DNA of 6,462 bases from Acidobacteriota bacterium. Its GTDB lineage: Bacteria > Acidobacteriota > Vicinamibacteria > Vicinamibacterales > 2-12-FULL-66-21. A program made the position numbers and the translations under genes. The DNA lies in NCBI GenBank assembly GCA_013697225.1, contig JACCXG010000479.1, forward strand, positions 1-6,462, read 5' to 3'. The notes below the pieces were generated by a model. The model worked only from the letters and a program-made list of their open reading frames with translations. It was not told the DNA's origin and made no database searches. The first letter of the stretch is position 1. Each line of letters opens with the position of its first letter. Of the stretch, positions 1 to 4,695 are shown piece after piece.

Positions 1-1373
1 CTCTGGACGACGTGAAGGGGCTGCTGGACGATGCGGTGAGCATCAAGCCGCGCCGGCAGATGACCGTGCAGTTCTCCGGAGGGGAGCCGACGATCTCGCC
101 TATCTTCCTCGACTCGATGCGCTATGCGCGCGAGGTGGGTTACTTCAGCATCCAGGCGGCGACCAACGGCATACGGTTCGCCCAGGAGCCGGAGTTCGCC
201 CATGCCGCGCGCGAGGCGGGCATGCGAATCGCCTACCTGCAGTTCGACGGCATCGGCGAGGAGGCCAACGCGCACCGCAAGGTCGGCAACCTCTTCGACG
301 TCAAGCTGCGGGCAATCGAGAACCTTCACGCCGCCGGCATCGACGTCTGTCTCGTGGTGACAATCGTCAACACGGTAAACAACGATCAGGTCGGCACCAT
401 CATCCGCTTCGCGCTGGAGAACTGCGACAAAATCAGCTTCGTGTCCTTCCAGCCGGTGGCGTTCACGGGCCGGGACGAAGACATCACGGACCGCGAGCGC
501 CACGCGAAGCGCTACACACTCTCGCACCTGGCGGAGGACGTGAAACGCCAGACCGGCGTCACGGAACCGCTGAGAGACTGGTTTCCACTCTCGGCCTCGA
601 GCGTGCTCTCGGACATCACCGATCTGCTGAAGGGGCCGGGCGCCGACTGGGGCACGCTGAAGTGCGGCTGTCATCCCGACTGCGGCATCGGCACCGGGTT
701 CATGGTCAGCAAGCGCACCAAGGAATGGGCGCCGCTCGCCTCGTTCGTGAACGTGGAACGCTTCCTTCAGGATGCGCGGGTCATTGCGGACGGCGCCCGC
801 GGTCCGCTCCTGACCGCGATCCAGGCGGGGTTGAGCCTGCTGCGCAACTACTCTCCGTCACGCGCGCCGAAAGGCTTCAGGCTCATCGATCTGCTGCACA
901 AGTATGACAAGCAGAGCGGCGGCCAGCTGGGAGGGAAGCTGGGCTCGAGCGACAACGCCGACCGCAAAGGGGATGAATGGCTGCTGATGTTCGTGGCCGG
1001 GATGTGGTTCCAGGACCTCTGGACTTACGACTTCCGGAGGACGGAGATGTGCATCATTCCGTACGCCACGCAGATGGGAGAGATTTCATTCTGCGCCTAT
1101 AACACCGGGGTCGGCTGGCGGCAGATCGTGGAGAACATGCACAAGAACGCGAGCGTGGCGGAGTACTACAAGGCCCATGGCCGGCACCCGGTGTACGCCA
1201 ACCCGCGGAAGGGGGTCCCGCTTCCGGCCGGGACGCAGCCGATCTCGCTCAAGATCCCGCGTGACGGCCGGCTCGTGGACTGGACGGCAACGCCGCCTAC
1301 TCGACTTCCTTTTCCTGGGTCTCATCGGCCGCAATCCGCAGCGAGCGGAGGAAGCGCCGATCGTTCGCACTGA
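1..1373 (+). CDS. Radical SAM enzyme, Tes/MJ0619-like group (5' partial)
   Basis: The frame is open to the left edge, so the true start and the CxxxCxxC motif that binds the SAM-cleaving 4Fe-4S cluster lie outside the window. The GTG at 12 is an internal Val codon. Numbering from that codon, SGGEPT at residues 22-27 is the radical SAM GGEP motif that contacts the SAM amino group. A tight cysteine group follows at C218, C220 and C224 (KCGCHPDCGIG), and another pair at C347 and C361 in the segment MCIIPYATQMGEISFCAYN. These are plausible ligands for auxiliary Fe-S clusters. No signal peptide or membrane segment is visible in this part. The motif pattern recalls the radical SAM group that includes archaeal tetraether synthase (Tes, MJ0619), which couples lipid alkyl chains, and related bacterial proteins. 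Acting on membrane lipids is therefore a reasonable but unproven inference. The last ~25 residues (proline-, serine- and arginine-rich) overlap the opposite-strand gene and look unconserved. The radical SAM call is firm; the subgroup is moderate. Confidence 0.85.
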   Translation, partial: LDDVKGLLDDAVSIKPRRQMTVQFSGGEPTISPIFLDSMRYAREVGYFSIQAATNGIRFAQEPEFAHAAREAGMRIAYLQFDGIGEEANAHRKVGNLFDVKLRAIENLHAAGIDVCLVVTIVNTVNNDQVGTIIRFALENCDKISFVSFQPVAFTGRDEDITDRERHAKRYTLSHLAEDVKRQTGVTEPLRDWFPLSASSVLSDITDLLKGPGADWGTLKCGCHPDCGIGTGFMVSKRTKEWAPLASFVNVERFLQDARVIADGARGPLLTAIQAGLSLLRNYSPSRAPKGFRLIDLLHKYDKQSGGQLGGKLGSSDNADRKGDEWLLMFVAGMWFQDLWTYDFRRTEMCIIPYATQMGEISFCAYNTGVGWRQIVENMHKNASVAEYYKAHGRHPVYANPRKGVPLPAGTQPISLKIPRDGRLVDWTATPPTRLPFPGSHRPQSAASGGSADRSH

Positions 1374-1611
1374 TCTCGAAGGGGCGGCGTTCAGCCGCCG
1401 CGCGCGCCGGCTTCGAAGCGGGCGGCAGCTTGGCGAGGGCACCCGGGGGGGTCCGGTTGACGAAACCGATCACCGCCTCCAGCGATACCCTCAGCTCGAA
1501 TCCGGCCGCGCGCGCACGTTCACGGCAGGCCTCGACCCGGGCATCTTCAGCGACGGCGGCGGCAATGGCGTCGGAGAGCTCTCTGGCCATCCGGTTCACG
1601 ACGTCATCCAT
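1297..1611 (-). CDS. Small conserved hypothetical protein, 104 aa
   Basis: I cannot assign a function. The protein is soluble-looking, with no signal peptide or membrane segment. The N-terminal ~35 residues (MDDVVNRMARELSDAIAAAVAED and on) look amphipathic-helical and Ala-rich. The stretch SLEAVIGFVNR follows at about residues 43-53, then a Pro/Ala/Lys-rich linker. The C-terminal block FEISANDRRFLRSLRI is charged and looks like a conserved motif, and the tail is acidic. I recall similar short proteins with a 'NDRRFLRSLRI'-type ending in Acidobacteriota, from memory only. The ATG at 1611 is favoured by a near-perfect Shine-Dalgarno at 1618-1625 with a 6-nt spacer, and a near-consensus promoter lies further upstream at 1745-1773. 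It is convergent with the radical SAM gene and its last 77 bp overlap that gene's 3' end. The strong start signals make it more credible than the other ORFs in this stretch. Confidence 0.75.
   Translation of the reverse strand: MDDVVNRMARELSDAIAAAVAEDARVEACRERARAAGFELRVSLEAVIGFVNRTPPGALAKLPPASKPARAAAERRPFEISANDRRFLRSLRIAADETQEKEVE
1383..1399 (+). terminator. GC-rich hairpin just after radical SAM stop (weak terminator candidate)
   Basis: GGCGGC (1383-1388) and GCCGCC (1394-1399) form a perfect 6-bp stem with a GTTCA loop, starting 10 nt after the TGA of the radical SAM gene. No T-run follows, so it is not a classical intrinsic terminator. The same bases encode an Ala/Glu/Arg stretch of the opposite-strand gene, so the symmetry could simply reflect GC-rich coding sequence. 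Confidence 0.2.
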
Positions 1612-1617
1612 TCTGGG

Positions 1618-1625
1618 ACCTCCTC
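1618..1625 (-). promoter_or_regulatory. Strong Shine-Dalgarno site of the 104-aa gene
   Basis: On the minus strand this reads GAGGAGGT, which is extended complementarity to the 16S rRNA 3' end. Six nucleotides separate it from the ATG at 1611. It fixes the start of the small gene and is the best ribosome binding site in the window. Confidence 0.8.
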
Positions 1626-1744
1626 ACCGCCGGAACGCGTCGCCGGGGCGTCTCCCCGACCGAGGCCTCACCCGGGCGGGCGGCTGCGACGGAGCGCCAA
1701 ATGTATGCATGTTGAAGGATTGCAGCGCGGGAAAGTTACTCATC

Positions 1745-1773
1745 ATTGTAAACTCGGCCACGATCAGTGTCAA
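1745..1773 (-). promoter_or_regulatory. Near-consensus sigma-70 promoter for the 104-aa gene
   Basis: The minus strand reads TTGACA (1773-1768), a 17-bp spacer, then TACAAT (1750-1745). The -35 box is a perfect match, the -10 box matches five of six bases, and the spacing is optimal. Transcription would start near 1738, giving a 5' leader of about 125 nt before the ATG at 1611. In such GC-rich DNA a match this good is unlikely by chance, and it points directly at the small conserved gene. Confidence 0.75.
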
Positions 1774-1813
1774 TGCTCCGTCCCCCATATCTGGTAGCCC
1801 CGCAGGGGTTCGG

Positions 1814-1846
1814 GCTCACGTGGCTACAACGCGTAGCCCGGTGAGC
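1814..1846. repeat. Two-tier inverted repeat / hairpin
   Basis: Outer arms GCTCAC (1814-1819) and GTGAGC (1841-1846) enclose inner arms GGCTAC (1822-1827) and GTAGCC (1833-1838) around the loop AACGC. A 2x2 mismatch separates the two 6-bp stems. A second copy of GTAGCC at 1794-1799 could pair with the same GGCTAC, giving an alternative, mutually exclusive fold. It lies between the 104-aa gene promoter and the ATPase start. It could be an operator, a leader structure for the ATPase transcript, or a REP-like extragenic element. No T-run follows on either strand. Confidence 0.5.
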
Positions 1847-1959
1847 GGAGCCGTCGCGTACAGCGTACCTACAGTGACAGACGCGCGCCGGTCCTCCACG
1901 GGTCCCTTCCGGACCAGTCCCACTCCGCCGCCGGCCCGCATGCCGTCCTCACATCGTCC

Positions 1960-2994
1960 ATGCCCCTGCTATCGGTCCAAGGCCTGACGACCGGCTTCCT
2001 TACCGCCGGGCAGTTCGTCCCGGCGGTGATCGACGTGAGCTTTGCCCTCGACAAGGGGGAGACGCTCTGCCTTGTCGGCGAATCCGGAAGCGGCAAGTCG
2101 CTGACGGCGCTCTCCATCATGCGTCTTATCGAGCCGCCTGGCCGAATCGAACATGGGCGGATCGTCTTCAAGGGACGGGATCTTCTCCAGCTCCCCGAGC
2201 GCGAGATGCAGCCGGTGCGCGGCGCGGAGATCGCCCTCGTCTTTCAGGAGCCGATGACAGCCCTCAACCCGGTCTTCACGGTCGGAGACCAGATTGAGGA
2301 GACGCTCCGCGTGCACGGGCGCGCGACCCGCCGCACCGCACGCGACAGGGCGGTCGAGCTGCTGGAGGCCGTCCGCGTCCCTGAGCCCGGCCGCCGGCTC
2401 CGCGAGTATCCCCATCAGCTTTCAGGAGGCCTGCGCCAGCGGGCACTGATTGCCATGGCGCTCGCCTGCGATCCCGAGGTGGTGATCGCCGATGAACCCA
2501 CTACGGCCCTGGACGTCACCATTCAGGCTCAGATCCTCGACCTCCTGCGGGACCTGCAGGCCCGCCTCGGCCTTGCGCTGCTCCTGGTCACCCACGATCT
2601 GGGGGTCGTCGCCGAGATGGCCGACCGCGTTGCCGTCATGTACGCCGGCCGCATCGTCGAGGAATCCCCTGTGGGTCCGCTGTTCAGCGACCCGAAGCAT
2701 CCCTATACACGCGGCCTGCTGGCATCCATTCCCGGCCTCGTCCCGGGTCGGCGGCTGAAGGCCATTCCCGGTACCGTTCCGGCCCCCGGGACACTACCCC
2801 AGGGTTGTTGCTTCACCCCGCGTTGCCCGTCCCGGTTCGAGCCATGTCCGAGTGCACACCCCGGCATCACCGACTTCGGCGGGGGACGGACCGTCAAGTG
2901 CTACCTGCACGGCCGGGCGGTTGAACCGGCCACCGCACCTCCCGGACCTCCGCCTCACGGCCCTGTTCCCCAGCCGTGTCCGGAGCAGGCCTGA
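1960..2994 (+). CDS. Peptide/nickel-type ABC importer ATPase, DppD/OppD family
   Basis: This is a cytoplasmic nucleotide-binding subunit that would power import of di- or oligopeptides, or related solutes, together with a partner ATPase and two permeases. All ATPase motifs are present in 344 residues: Walker A GESGSGKS (40-47), Q-loop Gln96, signature LSGGLRQR (154-161; Leu where Met or Gln is common), Walker B VVIADEP with Glu179, D-loop TALD, and switch His212. The C-terminal oligo/dipeptide-transporter domain includes HPYT at 247-250 and conserved cysteines at 283/284, 289, 296 and 314. In DppD-type proteins these cysteines can hold a 4Fe-4S cluster. A Pro-rich tail of ~25 residues follows and looks unconserved. 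Length is normal for the family. The ATG at 1960 sits just before the first beta strand, but no good Shine-Dalgarno precedes it. The substrate cannot be told from the ATPase alone. Confidence 0.93.
   Translation: MPLLSVQGLTTGFLTAGQFVPAVIDVSFALDKGETLCLVGESGSGKSLTALSIMRLIEPPGRIEHGRIVFKGRDLLQLPEREMQPVRGAEIALVFQEPMTALNPVFTVGDQIEETLRVHGRATRRTARDRAVELLEAVRVPEPGRRLREYPHQLSGGLRQRALIAMALACDPEVVIADEPTTALDVTIQAQILDLLRDLQARLGLALLLVTHDLGVVAEMADRVAVMYAGRIVEESPVGPLFSDPKHPYTRGLLASIPGLVPGRRLKAIPGTVPAPGTLPQGCCFTPRCPSRFEPCPSAHPGITDFGGGRTVKCYLHGRAVEPATAPPGPPPHGPVPQPCPEQA
2982..2985 (+). promoter_or_regulatory. Shine-Dalgarno for the dppF-like gene, inside the dppD-like 3' end
   Basis: GGAG lies 8 nt before the ATG at 2994. 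It supports that ATG over the GTG at 2976, which would extend the protein by six residues but has no ribosome site of its own. Confidence 0.55.
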
Positions 2995-3872
2995 TGGCCC
3001 TCCTCGAAGTACGGCACCTCGTGAAGGAGTTTCCCAGGCGCCGGGGACTTTTCAGGGCAGCAGCGGGCATCCGCGCCGTGGACGATGTGACGTTTTCGGT
3101 GGAAGAGGGGGAGACGTTCGGCCTCGTCGGAGAGTCCGGCAGCGGGAAGACCACGATCGGCCGCTGCATTCTCAGGCTGATTGAGCCCACTTCAGGGGAG
3201 GTGCGGTTCCGGGCAGAGGACGTTCTGAGCTTCTCGCGAGCGAGGATGCGTGAAGCGCGCCGGGAGATGCAGATCGTCTTTCAGGATCCCTACTCCTCGC
3301 TGAATCCCCGCATGCGCGCCGGTGACATCGTGGAGGAGCCGCTGATCATCCACAAAGCAGGGCGGAAAGCGGTGCGGGTGGAGCGTGTTGCCGAGCTGTT
3401 TTCTCTTGTCGGCCTCGATCCCGCGCAGCGCGCCCGCTATCCCCATCAATTCAGCGGCGGCCAGCGGCAGCGGATCGGCCTCGCACGCGCACTGGCGCTG
3501 AACCCGTCGTTCGTCATTGCCGATGAACCTGTATCGGCACTGGACGTATCGGTCCAGGCACAGGTCGTCAACCTGCTGATGGAGCTGCAGGAGCGGCTGA
3601 ATCTCACCTATCTCTTCATCGCTCACGATCTCCGGCTGGTCCGGCAGATCTGCAGTCGCGTGGCGGTGATGTATCGGGGACGGATAGTCGAGCTGGGGGG
3701 GACCGAGTCGCTGTTCGAGGCGCCGGCGCATCCCTACACGCAGGCGCTGCTCTCGGCCATCCCGGTGCCGGATCCGGCGGCGACCCGGCAACGGATAATG
3801 CTCGACGAAGAAGCGTTCGACACAGGCGCCGCGCTACGGGAGGTGGAAGCCGGCCACTGGGCAGCCATTTGA
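2994..3872 (+). CDS. Peptide-type ABC importer ATPase, DppF/OppF family
   Basis: This is the second nucleotide-binding subunit, expected to pair with the DppD-like protein to form the ATPase heterodimer on the cytoplasmic face of the importer. In 292 residues it shows Walker A GESGSGKT (46-53), Q-loop Gln97, signature FSGGQRQR (153-160), Walker B FVIADEP with Glu178, D-loop SALD (181-184) and switch His211. The family segment HPYTQALLSAIP follows at 246-257. Its ATG shares one base with the upstream TGA (the sequence is TGATG), so the two genes are almost certainly translationally coupled and co-expressed. The C-terminus is short. The usual cysteine-rich GCxFxPRCP stretch is missing, and the protein ends LREVEAGHWAAI, which resembles the normal family ending without the cysteine block. 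A short-tailed subfamily seems likelier than a truncation. A GTG at 2976 is an alternative start. Confidence 0.92.
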   Translation: MALLEVRHLVKEFPRRRGLFRAAAGIRAVDDVTFSVEEGETFGLVGESGSGKTTIGRCILRLIEPTSGEVRFRAEDVLSFSRARMREARREMQIVFQDPYSSLNPRMRAGDIVEEPLIIHKAGRKAVRVERVAELFSLVGLDPAQRARYPHQFSGGQRQRIGLARALALNPSFVIADEPVSALDVSVQAQVVNLLMELQERLNLTYLFIAHDLRLVRQICSRVAVMYRGRIVELGGTESLFEAPAHPYTQALLSAIPVPDPAATRQRIMLDEEAFDTGAALREVEAGHWAAI

Positions 3873-3893
3873 CCCGGCCGTCCCTGCCCGAAC

Positions 3894-4595
3894 TCAGACG
3901 ACGAGGTCGGCTTCGCGGCGGACGTCCTTCTCGACCAGGCCGTCCCGGATGGAGATGGACCTGTGCGCGTATGCGGCAATCTCCGGTTCGTGGGTGACGA
4001 GCACGATCGTGTTCCCGGCGGCGTGAAGGCGTTCGAACACGCCCATGATTTCGTTGCCGGTCTTGGAATCGAGGTTGCCGGTCGGCTCGTCGGCCAGCAG
4101 GATCGACGGATCGTTGACCAGCGCGCGGGCGATGGCGACGCGCTGGCGCTGACCGCCGGACAGCTCGTTGGGCCGGTGGGACGCGCGGGACGTGAGCTCC
4201 ACCTTCTCGAGCGCCTGCCGGGCGCGTTCCTGCCGCTCCTTCGAGGGCATCCCCGCGTAGATCAACGGCAGTTCCACGTTGTGCAGTGCCGTGGCGCGGG
4301 GCAGCAGATTGAACGTCTGGAAGACGAAGCCAATCTCCTGGTTCCTGATCCTCGCCAGTTCGTCGTCGTTCATGGCGGCGACCTCCTTCTCGTTCAGGAG
4401 GTAGCTGCCCCGCGACGGGGTGTCCAGGCAGCCAATCAGGTTCATCAGCGTGGACTTGCCGGATCCCGAGGGGCCCATGATGGCCACGTATTCCCCGCGC
4501 ATGATCTGGATGGAGACCCCCTGGAGGGCGTGGATCTCCTCTGAGCCCATCACGTAGGTCTTCCACAGATCGCGTGTTTCGATCAGAGCAGGCAT
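3894..4595 (-). CDS. LolD/MacB-type ABC transporter ATPase
   Basis: This ATPase belongs to the LolD/MacB/FtsE-like group, which works with FtsX/MacB-type permeases to drive export or lipoprotein release rather than uptake. The 233 residues carry Walker A GPSGSGKS (41-48), Q-loop Gln93 in FVFQTFNLLP, signature LSGGQRQR (145-152), Walker B ILLADEP with Glu170, and switch His202. The phrases GCLDTPSRG and ADEPTGNLDS are typical of this group. The ATG at 4595 begins just before the first beta strand. An upstream in-frame ATG at 4649 would add 18 residues that look unlike the family, so I prefer 4595, although its ribosome site (AGGT) is weak. Its stop is only 21 bp from the end of the convergent DppF-like gene, so no permease or HlyD-like partner follows. 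The partner may be encoded elsewhere. The exact substrate is unknown. Confidence 0.92.
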   Translation of the reverse strand: MPALIETRDLWKTYVMGSEEIHALQGVSIQIMRGEYVAIMGPSGSGKSTLMNLIGCLDTPSRGSYLLNEKEVAAMNDDELARIRNQEIGFVFQTFNLLPRATALHNVELPLIYAGMPSKERQERARQALEKVELTSRASHRPNELSGGQRQRVAIARALVNDPSILLADEPTGNLDSKTGNEIMGVFERLHAAGNTIVLVTHEPEIAAYAHRSISIRDGLVEKDVRREADLVV

Positions 4596-4648
4596 GTGCA
4601 CCTGTGCGTTAGACGAAAGGGACCTCGCTCCGGCCGGTGGATCTTCCA

Positions 4649-4654
4649 ACTATA
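4649..4654 (-). promoter_or_regulatory. Possible -10 element upstream of LolD/MacB-type gene
   Basis: The minus strand reads TATAGT about 54 bp before the ATG at 4595, inside the 100-bp gap after acs. There is no matching -35 box at the normal distance. The gene could equally be reached by read-through from acs. Confidence 0.2.
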
Positions 4655-4658
4655 CGAA

Positions 4659-4692
4659 AGGCGCACGCCTGAGGTTTCCGGCCCTGCGCCGG
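4659..4692 (-). terminator. Two small GC hairpins after acs (weak terminator candidate)
   Basis: After the acs TGA, the minus strand carries CCGGC-GCAGG-GCCGG (4692-4678). It then has AGGC-GTGC-GCCT (4670-4659), followed by only TTCG. The stems are short and there is no real T-run, so any termination is likely partial. Confidence 0.25.
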
Positions 4693-4695
4693 CGC

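Larger units (their letters stand above)
1612..1959. other. Divergent intergenic region (348 bp) between the 104-aa gene and dppD-like gene
   Basis: This region holds the minus-strand promoter and leader of the 104-aa gene and a two-tier hairpin at 1814-1846. It also has a small CCCC-GCA-GGGG hairpin at 1798-1808 and a short direct repeat GCGTAC-A-GCGTAC at 1856-1868. I found no convincing plus-strand sigma-70 promoter for the downstream ATPase pair. The plus-strand ORFs crossing it have no start signals or recognisable protein features and look like GC-rich noise. Confidence 0.6.

Noticed and set aside
1624..1746. Minus-strand small ORF beginning at the ATGs at 1746/1743 (MMSNFPALQSF...)
   Set aside because: These ATGs sit in or directly beside the -10 box, upstream of the expected transcription start, and lack a Shine-Dalgarno. 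Only the shorter in-frame ORF from 1710 could be on the transcript.
1177..1987. Plus-strand open frames (206 and 185 codons) over the 104-aa gene and the intergenic region
   Set aside because: They have no ribosome sites and low-complexity Arg/Ser/Pro-rich translations. They conflict with the well-signalled minus-strand gene.
3873..3893. Terminator between the convergent dppF-like and LolD/MacB-type genes
   Set aside because: The 21-bp gap has no stable inverted repeat or T-run on either strand.
3963..4544. Plus-strand open frame (193 codons) antisense to the LolD/MacB-type ATPase
   Set aside because: It is an antisense shadow of a clear ATPase gene, with no recognisable motif or start signal.
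3616..4566. Minus-strand open frame (316 codons) covering the LolD/MacB-type gene and the dppF-like 3' end
   Set aside because: It is a shifted frame of the real ATPase gene and runs antisense through dppF-like. Its translation has scrambled composition and no intact ATPase motif.
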